In this document: in pieces, positions 43,420 through 52,324 of the stretch
Position numbering within the stretch: position 1 is the stretch's first letter
Layout: each line of letters begins with the position of its first letter
From: an uncultured Victivallales bacterium
Lineage (GTDB): Bacteria > Verrucomicrobiota > Lentisphaeria > Victivallales > UBA1829
Direction: 5' to 3'
DNA length: 64,000 nucleotides
Assembly (NCBI GenBank): GCA_944391115.1
Contig: CALXSJ010000001.1
Coordinates: forward strand, 191,169-255,168
Notes under the pieces: model-generated
Databases searched by the model: none
What the model saw: only the letters and a program-made list of their open reading frames with translations
Told to the model about the DNA's origin: nothing
Made by a program: the position numbers and the translations under genes

Positions 43420-46387
43420 ATTCGTATCTCCTGATTCTCCAGATGCCGTTGTCCTTGTACATGATTACCACGAGTTTCGCCTCTCCTGTAATCTGGTCGG
43501 CGCCGTTTGCATATTGCCCCCGCGTTTTTGAGATGGGGAGAATATTGTCGCCTCCAAGATTTGTAATGGCATTCGGTATATTATCCAAAGTCGTCCATTG
43601 AGGATTGGATTCCGTCTGGCGCGGAGAACGGCGATAGCCGGCGCGGCGGTAACGTTCCGAATCCTTTCCCCAGAATTTCTGCACTGTGATAGTCCCGGAT
43701 TCGGGCCCGATGTCCTTGATCGTCTGCGCAAGAATGACGACGTTGATCTCATTGGTGGCGTCCGCCTTCGTCAGATTGATGAACTTTCCGATCAGCTGTT
43801 CGCGCTCGGCATCGGTGGCGGGGGCGCTGGAGGACGGCTGGAGCAGCTTGGCGCTGATTTCTCCCAGAAGCGTCTGGACATTGGAATCCTTATGAGTCTG
43901 GCCGGCGGCCAGCAGTTCCGCGCGGGTTTTCAGCGGAGTATGGGTGGATATGGAGGCAATCTTGCAAGGCAGACAGTCGGCTGTGATGGCATCATGCGAG
44001 GTCAGCGAATAATTTTCTCCTGCGTTGTAATCGCTGTATTTGGCATGTTGACCGACCTTGACATTGGTGAAGAGCGCATGAAGCACGCGGTGAGAGTCGG
44101 TATTGAGGTTGACTTTCCCGTAGGAGGCGATTTTTGAAGTGAGTTTGACCTGATCGAGAATGGCGCCGTCGCCGTCCTCGTATTTCCCGCCTCCGCCGCC
44201 ATTCTGGCCGAGCTTGGAATTGGTGGTGTCGGTTTTCGCCAGATTCAGTGTTTTCCACTTTTCCGCCCGGGATATGGCGCCGAGCTCCCACAGGGACTCC
44301 ATCGGTGCATGACGGATATAGGCTGTGGAAAGACGGTCCGATGCGGAGGTCGCGGCCGGGTCCTCTTTTGTTTCGAGATCCTGTTTGTCGGGATCTGCGT
44401 TCCGGCAATTCACGTCCTTGTTTTTTCCTCCGGCGGTTCCGGCGGTTTCGGCGGTTCCGGCGCTTCCATATGCCGTGGTGTGGCTGGTGCCTGTTTTCAC
44501 AAGCTGGTCTGTGCGTGTCCAGTCGCTGGCATAATGATTCACGCGAGGATCATCCGTTTCCCATGCGCTTACGAAGAAATGATTGGTGTTCTTGTCCAGG
44601 TCGAACGACGATGTGACGCCTTCATCCGTTTTGGCTTCCAGAGCCGCACCCGTGGAAACATGGGCAAAATCCCGCTGTTTCCCCTCATATTCCAGCACGA
44701 CCTTGTCCACATGGAACCTGATATTCGATATGCGGAGAGTCAGACTGTCCGGATTCGTGACGGTGGCAGGGGTTGCGGGCAGATCAAAGGACTGCTGGCC
44801 GTCAAGCCAGAAGGAACTTGCCGCATCCGTGTATCCGCCGGACCATGTCAAGGTTTTGGAGGTCGCGGAGGAGTCCAGATTGAACTTGATTTTCCCATCC
44901 TTATATTCCTGTTCGCTGCCCGTTGCCGGATCCCAGTATTTGAAGGAATAAGAACCCTGCACCTTGATTTTGATCTGTTTTGTGTTGAGATTTTCAATCT
45001 GAAACAGATCAATCAGCTCGACTCCGCAGTTGAAAACGAAATTGTATTGCAAAGTATAACTTGTGGTTCCGTCACTGTTGTTAACAGGTCCCACCACATG
45101 CGGGTGGACCGACAGCACCACTCCAACTTCATTCAGCATCGGATGCCGCCCGATGCCGGCGACAGAGGGAACAGTGGTAATCCAGTCGGCCGAATCATCC
45201 TGATCCGTTACGGTATTTGCCGTTTCGGGGCGGCAGTATTGAATGATGTTGGCGGCAATCTGCTGTTTCATCCGGTCGCTTGTCCAGTCTGTCGATGTCG
45301 TTGAGGCATATTTCCAGTTGTTCAGCCACGGAATTCCGCCTGTGTCCGGTTCGTTCGCATCCGTTTCGGAGGAGGTGACCACCGTTTCCGAATACAGTTT
45401 CGCATCCTTCAGAAGATGGTCGACTTTCATGGAATCCCACTGGAAACCATACGGCAGACGCGCGCCGAGATTGAAGCGGTGATAATACTCCTCCTTGTCG
45501 ATTTCCCCGTTGCCGTTCCGGTCGAGCCAGAACGCTTCCGGATCTGGACTTGAGCGGAATTCAAATACCTCGTTCAGTTTATCTTTTTTGTCCGTCTGAG
45601 CTGTTACATCAAGCACTTTCGCAAGATCGGCAATGTCGGCGAAACGTCCCAGCTTGTCCAGATATTCCCTGTTACCGGAATCCTCCGTGGAACGCTCCTT
45701 GGCAAGTTCCGTTTTCATCTCACCTTGCCAGCCCTGCAGATCCGTATCGGAAGAGTTGTAATTGACAAAATCAATTTCCGCTTCGTTTTTCCCTTTGCGA
45801 AGCAGTTTTCCGGAGGGCCCGTCCGGCCCCCCGTCCGGGGTCTCATAGTCCGGATCCGGCTTGGGGGGGAATATTTTTTCTCCGAAGTGAACGGAGGGAT
45901 CCAGTTTGCCTTTTTCCGCTTTCACGACATAGGCGAACCGTCCGATGATTTCTCCGTTGGGGCCCTTGACATACTGCCATGCGGGCAGTCCTTTTGTACT
46001 GGCAGAGTAGTTGTCCGGGAACGTGTAGAGGTTCACGCCGTCGGAATCGGTATGCAGTTTCCAGAGCCAGTCATAATCCCCGTTATTAAATTCGCTGCCG
46101 GTGTCGGAGACAGAGCCGTAAGGGCGGGAGTATATTTTATCCTCGGAGAAATCCGTGCTGTTGAGTGCGAAGCGCACACGTTCCAGGGCGCTTTGCGCCA
46201 AAAGCTGCGCGGCCGTCCTGTTGGCGGTGTTGTGCGCGACTTTCCGGTTGATCATCGCCGTGGATGCGAAACCGAGGGCAAGAACCGTCAGAAGTCCCAG
46301 AATGCCCAGGGTGAAGATCAGCGCAATGCCGCGCCGGGAATGCGGACGGTTTTTCCCCCGGATGATTTTGCTCAGCCTCATATTCAT
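43409..46387 (-). CDS. Very large GspK/PilX-like minor pseudopilin
   Basis: 992 residues. The N-terminus has a basic leader and a prepilin-like hydrophobic helix (RRGIALIFTLGILGLLTVLA) as in GspK/PilX proteins, which lack the usual Glu5. The mature region is about three times the length of E. coli-type GspK (~320) and contains beta-rich sections, an EF-hand-like segment (LDRNGNGEIDKEEYY), a low-complexity AGTAETAGTAGG stretch, and a C-terminal helical domain with KYSDYNAGENYSLTSH. It may cap a pseudopilus. The ATG at 46387 has GAGGTG upstream. Third gene of a four-gene operon of minor-pilin type proteins. Confidence 0.85.
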   Translation of the reverse strand: MNMRLSKIIRGKNRPHSRRGIALIFTLGILGLLTVLALGFASTAMINRKVAHNTANRTAAQLLAQSALERVRFALNSTDFSEDKIYSRPYGSVSDTGSEFNNGDYDWLWKLHTDSDGVNLYTFPDNYSASTKGLPAWQYVKGPNGEIIGRFAYVVKAEKGKLDPSVHFGEKIFPPKPDPDYETPDGGPDGPSGKLLRKGKNEAEIDFVNYNSSDTDLQGWQGEMKTELAKERSTEDSGNREYLDKLGRFADIADLAKVLDVTAQTDKKDKLNEVFEFRSSPDPEAFWLDRNGNGEIDKEEYYHRFNLGARLPYGFQWDSMKVDHLLKDAKLYSETVVTSSETDANEPDTGGIPWLNNWKYASTTSTDWTSDRMKQQIAANIIQYCRPETANTVTDQDDSADWITTVPSVAGIGRHPMLNEVGVVLSVHPHVVGPVNNSDGTTSYTLQYNFVFNCGVELIDLFQIENLNTKQIKIKVQGSYSFKYWDPATGSEQEYKDGKIKFNLDSSATSKTLTWSGGYTDAASSFWLDGQQSFDLPATPATVTNPDSLTLRISNIRFHVDKVVLEYEGKQRDFAHVSTGAALEAKTDEGVTSSFDLDKNTNHFFVSAWETDDPRVNHYASDWTRTDQLVKTGTSHTTAYGSAGTAETAGTAGGKNKDVNCRNADPDKQDLETKEDPAATSASDRLSTAYIRHAPMESLWELGAISRAEKWKTLNLAKTDTTNSKLGQNGGGGGKYEDGDGAILDQVKLTSKIASYGKVNLNTDSHRVLHALFTNVKVGQHAKYSDYNAGENYSLTSHDAITADCLPCKIASISTHTPLKTRAELLAAGQTHKDSNVQTLLGEISAKLLQPSSSAPATDAEREQLIGKFINLTKADATNEINVVILAQTIKDIGPESGTITVQKFWGKDSERYRRAGYRRSPRQTESNPQWTTLDNIPNAITNLGGDNILPISKTRGQYANGADQITGEAKLVVIMYKDNGIWRIRRYEYAE

Positions 46388-46396
46388 GAAAACACC

Positions 46397-47350
46397 TCAG
46401 TTGTATTGCCCGCGGTCTATTGTGACAACGCGCGTGAAATCCTGTTTGCCGGTATGATAAAGCTGCCAGAGGTTTTTTTCCGTTTCGCTTCCGGTATCGG
46501 GATATTTCTCTTCCTTGATTGTACTGTATGCCGCAAAAATATCATGGAGCGTATCCTCGCCGGTCATAGCCTTCATTTTCTCGATGGTTTCCTGATTCAG
46601 CACTGTGAGGGAAATGGAAACCGCATAGGGAATCCGGGCCTTGTCATCCGAAAGATCGTCAGAGGACTGAATCTTAATATGATTGGGGCCTTCTTCTGCT
46701 ACTTTCAAAAGCTCCATCTGATTATTCAGCAATGAGAAACTGCAGCCCGTAACATTGGAAATCAGTTCATTCCAATACCGATTGTCTGTCATGGCGTAAT
46801 ATAAGAAAGTCTCCTTTTCTTCCCCTGCTGCATCATTGAACTCCGTGCACCATTTCTTTCCGGATTGCGTTTTCGCATCCTCATCCGTGACGGCTTTTAC
46901 ATAAATCTTGTTCGTATTCTCGTCATAGAGATAAAAAACCTCTGTAATCCGCGTAATGCCTTTTTTGGGCGAAGTCCCCGTCGTGTACGGCGCAGTGACC
47001 GGTTCCGGTTTCAGCGTGCAGAATGCGATTCCGGAAAAATTTGTTTCTGTTGAACTTGGCAGTTTCAGAGAGGGGGAACTGGAAGTGTTGCTGATTCCCG
47101 CAAGGAAAAAGGTTTTGGGACTGTCACCGGGCTTCCCGTGCTCGTAATAAAGATTCATCAGGTCCGTTGCAATAAGGTTCATTGCGATTTTCGCATTTTC
47201 ATACAGTTCCGTTTTGGCATTGGACGCGGTCCAGATGTTCTGCGCGGAGGAGAAGAACTGCATCAGCGCCAGCATCAGGATGGCAAAGACGCCCATGGAT
47301 ACCATCAGTTCCAGAAGGGTGAAACAGCGCTTGATTTTTTTCCGGATCAT
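46397..47350 (-). CDS. Minor pseudopilin (GspJ-like)
   Basis: 317 residues. Prepilin site and N-helix CFTLLELMVSMGVFAILMLA, with Glu at mature position 5, preceded by a short basic leader. The length and the internal YYEHGKPGDS-type region fit GspJ/PilW-like minor pseudopilins rather than the major pilin. Starts at an ATG at 47350 with GAGG six bases upstream, rather than a GTG at 47362 that overlaps the previous gene's stop. Confidence 0.87.
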   Translation of the reverse strand: MIRKKIKRCFTLLELMVSMGVFAILMLALMQFFSSAQNIWTASNAKTELYENAKIAMNLIATDLMNLYYEHGKPGDSPKTFFLAGISNTSSSPSLKLPSSTETNFSGIAFCTLKPEPVTAPYTTGTSPKKGITRITEVFYLYDENTNKIYVKAVTDEDAKTQSGKKWCTEFNDAAGEEKETFLYYAMTDNRYWNELISNVTGCSFSLLNNQMELLKVAEEGPNHIKIQSSDDLSDDKARIPYAVSISLTVLNQETIEKMKAMTGEDTLHDIFAAYSTIKEEKYPDTGSETEKNLWQLYHTGKQDFTRVVTIDRGQYN

Positions 47351-47358
47351 GTTTTGCC

Positions 47359-47970
47359 TCACGGTGCATTGTCGTTGAAGAGTTCGATTGAGTAAAGCCT
47401 GCGCTCGCGCGTCTCATACGACGGATTTCCCGCAGGCCAGCTCAGTTCAAAATAAATCCGGACTGCCTGAGGGGTGCTGCCGCTTGTCGGGATTGTCTGA
47501 TAATTTTCTGTTTTCGGATTATAGAGATCGTGGATTTCCTCTACCCAGACACACAGATGGCCTGCGAATTCCTCCCCTTCCGTTTTTACGCCGAAAACAC
47601 CTTTGGTATGTGTAGTGTACAAACCCTTGAAATTATTGACCGGACTCCACTCCTTTACCGGGTCGTATGTAATATTTTCCAGCTCTTTGGTGTCGAATGG
47701 CTCTGATTCTTTGTAAATCTTGCCCCCGTAGAATATGGAACTGCTGCTGTTCATCCCGTTGTTCCAGCTCGTATTGTCACGTTTCAGTGACGCGGTCAGG
47801 TAAGCTACGAACGTATTCACCACATCCGGGGCGTAGTTGTCCGCAATGGCGTTTCTGGTGGAGTCGATTGCGGGGACGAACAGCGCCATGATGCTGGCGA
47901 TTCCGATTCCGACCACGGCGATCGCCAGAGTGAGTTCTATCAGGTTGAATGCGGATCGTTTCGTCTTCAT
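47359..47970 (-). CDS. Minor pseudopilin (GspI/PilV-like)
   Basis: 203 residues. N-terminus AFNLIELTLAIAVVGIGIAS with Glu at position 5 of the mature protein, typical of GspI/PilV. The C-terminal half is beta-rich with RIYFELSWPAGNP. An ATG at 47970 is used; a TTG three codons upstream is possible. First gene of the operon ending at the terminator at 42616-42651; its promoter is at 48028-48056. Confidence 0.87.
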   Translation of the reverse strand: MKTKRSAFNLIELTLAIAVVGIGIASIMALFVPAIDSTRNAIADNYAPDVVNTFVAYLTASLKRDNTSWNNGMNSSSSIFYGGKIYKESEPFDTKELENITYDPVKEWSPVNNFKGLYTTHTKGVFGVKTEGEEFAGHLCVWVEEIHDLYNPKTENYQTIPTSGSTPQAVRIYFELSWPAGNPSYETRERRLYSIELFNDNAP

Positions 47971-48027
47971 CGTTCTCAAGACTCCATAATCAGAATGCTT
48001 CTGCGCATGTTTTCCGTATTACCGGGT

Positions 48028-48056
48028 TTTATATCACGTTTTTGCGCCGTTCGCAA
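48028..48056 (-). promoter_or_regulatory. Promoter of the minor pseudopilin operon
   Basis: TTGCGA (48056-48051), 17-base spacer, TATAAA (48033-48028), reading leftward; leader about 50 bases. Confidence 0.6.
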
Positions 48057-48186
48057 GTCGGAATCGGATTTTTTTTCACTTTTTTCGGCGTTTTCCCGTC
48101 CCCCGCTGTTTTGGACAGGCGGGTTTCTCCGGAAGTTCCCCGCGGGGATGGATTCCTCCCGGACGGTCGCCTCCCGTCCGCGGGAA

Positions 48187-49422
48187 TTACAGAAGCGAGG
48201 CATCGCGCATTTCCCGCGCGTCAAGCGCCTTGCGGACGTTTTCCACGCCGGGGAAGTTCCGGAACAGAAAACAGCCGTCCGCCGCCCTGATCCGTTCCTG
48301 AAGCGCGTCGTCGCCCCTGACGCAGGCGCGGTCGACGCCGATCAGAAGCGTGCTTTCCGGATCTGACGCAAGCTCGTCCAGACGTTCCGCAATCCGTCCC
48401 GCGTGCCAGGGATGAAAGAGCTCCAGATCGAACTCCCGGCCCGTCGCGCTGTTGCGGAAGCTGAAATCCGGGAAGATCAGCTGGTTGTTCTTCATCCTGA
48501 GATACGGAACCCGGTCGATGATTTCCCATGTCGTCTCCATTTTCCGGAAGGCGTCGTGAAACATTCTGATCTCCTCGGGAATGTACGCGCCGAAATTTGC
48601 GTAATGGCACTTGAGGGCGCTCGTCTCATCCAGCTTGAGCTTGAGGGAGCGTTCCTGCACTTTCACTTCGCTTGCGATCCTCCACCGCTTCAGGCGGCAG
48701 AGCGCGGGAAAGAACGACGCAAGCTGAAGTCCGTACTTCTGGCTGTTCTCCAGAATGGACGCGGGTCCGTCGATTTTCAGGCGGATCCGGGGTGGAGCGT
48801 TTTTCTCCTTTTTCCCCGGGACAAGTTCGGCGCGGCAGAGCAGGCGGAAGAACTTCAGGTACTTGAACACCCTCCGCAGTTCCGCCGGATCCTCTTCGGC
48901 AATCTCCGCCTCCAGCTCGGAACTGGACAGAAGCAGCGACTGGACGAGCGAGGTATTGTAGCGTTCCAGAAGTTCGGAAGGGAAAATCTTCTTCATGCCG
49001 GTCAGACGTTCATTTTCGGGCAGGTCCGCGTAGACGCCCCGGGCGAGAATTTCCTCCCCTTCGATTGCGCGTTCATGAAAAGTCTCGATGCTTCCGGGCA
49101 GCTCCGCTTCGCGGAAAAGCGCCGCCGTGCGCGTGAAGAGTGCGCGCCGCAATGCCGGATAGTCGTAATCATCACTGGAGGAATAGCTGCAGCGGTCCTC
49201 CAGAATCTTCTGAATGCCCCGGGCGAGCTTCAGATCCCGTTTCGCGTTGACGATCTGCGCGGCCGCGCTTTCGACGTCCGCCCGTTTCGAGCCGATATTT
49301 CCTGCGTAAAGCGCGATCAGCTGCGAAGCGAAGTGCAGAAGCTGCGGATCGCGCGGATCCACGAACGAGGGTTTGGCGATTCCGCCCGCGGTGCGGCAGC
49401 GCAGCAGATCTCTGGTCAGCAT
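48187..49422 (-). CDS. Bax1/DUF790-like nuclease, partner of XPB helicase
   Basis: 411 residues. The start MLTRDLLRCRTAGGIAKPSF is the DUF790 signature, and the C-terminal part has the PD-(D/E)XK-like core: QLIFPDFSF, then EFDLELFHPWHAGRI and LLIGVDRACV. DUF790 proteins include archaeal Bax1, a nuclease that binds XPB helicase and cuts unwound DNA in nucleotide-excision-like repair. An XPB-type helicase gene lies 31 bases upstream in the same orientation, exactly as in archaeal pairs. The ATG at 49422 has GGAGG seven bases upstream; a longer frame begins at 49509. Confidence 0.88.
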   Translation of the reverse strand: MLTRDLLRCRTAGGIAKPSFVDPRDPQLLHFASQLIALYAGNIGSKRADVESAAAQIVNAKRDLKLARGIQKILEDRCSYSSSDDYDYPALRRALFTRTAALFREAELPGSIETFHERAIEGEEILARGVYADLPENERLTGMKKIFPSELLERYNTSLVQSLLLSSSELEAEIAEEDPAELRRVFKYLKFFRLLCRAELVPGKKEKNAPPRIRLKIDGPASILENSQKYGLQLASFFPALCRLKRWRIASEVKVQERSLKLKLDETSALKCHYANFGAYIPEEIRMFHDAFRKMETTWEIIDRVPYLRMKNNQLIFPDFSFRNSATGREFDLELFHPWHAGRIAERLDELASDPESTLLIGVDRACVRGDDALQERIRAADGCFLFRNFPGVENVRKALDAREMRDASLL

Positions 49423-49453
49423 GAGATTTCCTCCGCGGATATTTCTGTCTGTT

Positions 49454-50878
49454 TCATGATTCCTCCCGGCGGGGAATGTTTCCGAAAATCCGCATCCGGC
49501 GCTGTTCATAGGCGCGGTGCTGGCGGCGTCGGTCGCTCACGCGCATTTCCGAAGTCCCTTCGCTGACCAGCTCGTAGAGCACCGCCTGCTTGCCGGACTG
49601 CGCGCGGAGGATGCGCCCGAGCCGCTGGACGTGTTCGCGCGTGCTCCCGCTGCCGGAGACCACGATCCCGATGCTGGCCTCGGGGACGTCGACACCCTCG
49701 TTCAGCACCTTGCTGGTCAGAAGAACGGGATATTCCCCGCTGCGGAAACGTTCCAGAAACTCCTTGCGTTCGGCGGCTTTTGTCTTGTGCGTGAGCACCG
49801 GCATGCAGAGGATCTCCCCCATGCGGTAGGCTGTGTCGTTGTCCGCCGTGAAGATGAGGATCCGTTCCGTGCGGTTCTCGCGCAGGATGTTCCAGACGGC
49901 ATTGAGTTTCGCCCGGCTGCACTGGGCGGTCGCCCGCTGCTTGAGGTATGCCTTCATCGCCTCGCGCCCGCCGGGCAGACGGGCGGAGAGCATGATGAAG
50001 CGGTTCCAGCCGTCGCGTTCGGAAAAGTCGATCCGGTGGGCGCGGATGAAGTTCGTGTATGTGCGCCGCGCCGCCGCGTATTCGGCCGCCTCCTCGTCGG
50101 ACAGCGCAACGCGGATGCGGCGCGTGATGTAGGGAGCCAGCACCTTGCCTTCCAGTTCATCGATGTGCGCCTGAAAGACGATCGGCCCGATCAGACGCTC
50201 CATGACCTCCAGTCCGTCGTCCTCGCGTTCCGGCGTCGCCGTAAGTCCGAGCCGGTACGGCGCGATGCACATCGAGGCCGCCATGCGGTTGACCTGACCC
50301 GGCAGATGATGGCACTCGTCAAAAACCAGAAATCCGAAACGCGCCCCGATGAACTCCATCATCAGAACGGCGGAGTCGTAAGTTGCGACCGTGAGATCCA
50401 GAATTTCCCTGCTTCCGCCGCCGAGCATGCCGACCTTCGTCTGAAAAAACGTGCTCAGCACTTTCTGCCACTGAATCATGAGGTCGATCGTCGGGACCAC
50501 GACCAGCGTGGAACGGCGGACGGCCGCGATCGCAAGCACGGCGAAATACGTTTTCCCCGAGCCGGTCGGCATCACGACCATCCCGCGCCCTCTGGCTCCG
50601 CGCCACGCGTCGAGCGCCTTTTTCTGGTGCGGCATCGGCGTGTGCGGACGGTAGATTTTCAGATCGAGATTCCTGTAGGCGCGCGCATTGTCATGCACTT
50701 CAATTCCGTTTTCGCAGGCGATCCGCACGATCCTTGCGTAATCGGAGGCCGCGGCGCGGTATGTGTTGACGCGCGGATCCGGAATCGCGGCTTCCCGGAT
50801 CGCTTCCGGAAGTTCCGTGCCGGTGCCGGGTTTTACGAGCAGCGTGCCTGCGGAGAATTCCAGCTGTATGCCATCCAT
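49454..50878 (-). CDS. XPB/Rad25-type DNA helicase (SF2)
   Basis: 474 residues. Walker A MPTGSGKT (103-110), motif II DECHH (187-191), motif III LTATPERED (212-220) with the XPB-specific RED motif (Arg-Glu-Asp right after TATP), TSKVLNEGVD, and motif VI QRLGRILRAQSG. The ~90-residue N-terminal damage-recognition-like region precedes the helicase core. Unwinds DNA at lesions or transcription bubbles. The ATG at 50878 lies 4 bases after the phosphodiesterase gene, implying coupling, and 31 bases before the Bax1-like gene. A much longer open frame upstream of it overlaps that gene and is discarded. Confidence 0.93.
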   Translation of the reverse strand: MDGIQLEFSAGTLLVKPGTGTELPEAIREAAIPDPRVNTYRAAASDYARIVRIACENGIEVHDNARAYRNLDLKIYRPHTPMPHQKKALDAWRGARGRGMVVMPTGSGKTYFAVLAIAAVRRSTLVVVPTIDLMIQWQKVLSTFFQTKVGMLGGGSREILDLTVATYDSAVLMMEFIGARFGFLVFDECHHLPGQVNRMAASMCIAPYRLGLTATPEREDDGLEVMERLIGPIVFQAHIDELEGKVLAPYITRRIRVALSDEEAAEYAAARRTYTNFIRAHRIDFSERDGWNRFIMLSARLPGGREAMKAYLKQRATAQCSRAKLNAVWNILRENRTERILIFTADNDTAYRMGEILCMPVLTHKTKAAERKEFLERFRSGEYPVLLTSKVLNEGVDVPEASIGIVVSGSGSTREHVQRLGRILRAQSGKQAVLYELVSEGTSEMRVSDRRRQHRAYEQRRMRIFGNIPRREES

Positions 50879-50882
50879 CGTT

Positions 50883-52172
50883 TCAGGCGCCTTCCAGCAT
50901 TTGTTTGAGGTGCCGCGCATAGTCCGGGAAGGATGCGCAGCGTTCCGGCAGCGCGAAGGTCGAAGCCAGCGCCACGCCGTTGCCGGCGCGTCCGTGGGAA
51001 CCGCGCACGCGCCTCGCGTCCATGCTCGTCCGGAACGGATTCCACCATTCGGCGGGGAACAGTTCGCATGGATCGAAGCCGGGCTTGTTGTGAATGTCCA
51101 CATGGTCGGCGTAGTCGGGGGCCTCTTCGGGGCGGTCCCACCACTGATAGGAGAAGTGATACCCTTCGGCGGCCTCCAGGATCAGTTCGCCTGCGCGGGG
51201 ATGGTTCAGTTCCGGTGTCAGGCTCCGTTCGAGGACGCGCCCGATGCCGTTGGACATGCTGAAAAGCATTTTCAGTGCGTCGAGATCGCCTTTTTCCCGC
51301 ACATACACATGTGCGATCTGATGGTCGGCAAGCGCGAATGCGCGGCTGGTCACATACTGCGGATAGGTCATCTTTCCGACGTGCCGCACATCAAAATACG
51401 AGGAATTGCGCAGAATCCGGTTCGGATAGACCGGCGTGTCGACTTCCGTGATTTCATAATCGCCGCAGAAGGTGAACTCATATCCGTTTTCCCGCGCGTT
51501 GGCGTAAAGCGCCTCGACCATCTTTTCCAGTTCGGCAAAGGCCTTTGCGGTCTGAAGGCTCTGCGGGCCATGCTTCTGCTGGGCGTAGTCGAGATGCGGC
51601 AGGTAGATCAGGACCAGGGATTCCTTCTCCGCGGCGAGACGGCGGATCACCTCGATTCCCGCTTCCGTGATCCATGCGGAGGACTTGATCGAGGCGAACG
51701 GCCCCCAGTAGTGCATCAGATTGAACGAGAGGTCCGTGACTTCGCAGATCTCGTGATACAGACCGGGCGGACGCGAGAGAAACTCCTGAATCATTCCGCC
51801 GTGGTGTTTGTGAACCGGCGCGGGACTCAGGAACACATCCGAATCGGTTCCCGGGCACTGCTGGAAGCAGATCTGCGCAACCTTGCCTCCGCGTTTCCGG
51901 AAACTTTCCCAGATGCGCGCCCCTCCGTAGAGCGTGGACGGCTGTTTCCAGAAGAAGGGTTCCTGCAATGCGCGGTCGAAATAGCCGCTGGCGATCATGC
52001 CGTGTTCCGAGGGCGGAGCCGCCGTCCGGAGCGTCGCCTGCACGGGGCAGGTGAGGGCGGGAAAAAGCGATTCCGCCCGTCTCGGCGAAAGCTCTTTCCA
52101 GAATGCGGCTTTTGCGCGGGATTCAAACAGCGAATATCCCGCGCCGGCCCCCAGAACAACTGTCAGTTTCAT
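50883..52172 (-). CDS. Alkaline-phosphatase-superfamily phosphodiesterase/nucleotide pyrophosphatase
   Basis: 429 residues of the type I phosphodiesterase/nucleotide pyrophosphatase group. The nucleophile region TCPVQATLRTAAPPSEHGMI contains the catalytic Thr; metal ligands fall in YLPHLDYAQQKHGP, GDYEITEV and the C-terminal DIHNKPGFDPCELF. No signal peptide, so it is likely cytosolic, unlike many alkaline phosphatases. The substrate could be a nucleotide, a sugar nucleotide or a phospholipid headgroup. It lies directly upstream of the helicase-nuclease pair. No Shine-Dalgarno precedes the ATG, where the third repeat copy begins 12 bases upstream. Confidence 0.85.
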   Translation of the reverse strand: MKLTVVLGAGAGYSLFESRAKAAFWKELSPRRAESLFPALTCPVQATLRTAAPPSEHGMIASGYFDRALQEPFFWKQPSTLYGGARIWESFRKRGGKVAQICFQQCPGTDSDVFLSPAPVHKHHGGMIQEFLSRPPGLYHEICEVTDLSFNLMHYWGPFASIKSSAWITEAGIEVIRRLAAEKESLVLIYLPHLDYAQQKHGPQSLQTAKAFAELEKMVEALYANARENGYEFTFCGDYEITEVDTPVYPNRILRNSSYFDVRHVGKMTYPQYVTSRAFALADHQIAHVYVREKGDLDALKMLFSMSNGIGRVLERSLTPELNHPRAGELILEAAEGYHFSYQWWDRPEEAPDYADHVDIHNKPGFDPCELFPAEWWNPFRTSMDARRVRGSHGRAGNGVALASTFALPERCASFPDYARHLKQMLEGA

Positions 52173-52184
52173 TCAAAAGAATCA

Positions 52185-52324
52185 GGTTGATATCGCGATG
52201 CCTTGCGTCGCCAAAATCGTTTCGTGCAGGACTGTCAGTCCTGCCGCGGTCCAGCTGCGCAAGCCGGTCGCCGCAGGCGAAATTCCCGATACGGGCGTAC
52301 GCTTTGCACCGGGAGGTTCATTTT
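52185..52324 (+). repeat. Dispersed structured repeat, copy 3
   Basis: Starts GGTTGATATCGCGATG, like copies 1 and 2, and ends near TTCATTTTTT. It shares the GTCAGTCCTGCCGCGGTCC core, CCAGCT/AGCCGG and TCGCC/GGCGA arms. A further palindrome GCAGGACTGTCAGTCCTGC is made here by bases that differ in the other copies. It is about 80 percent identical to them by eye, and lies between the phosphodiesterase start and the ilvN stop. Confidence 0.85.
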
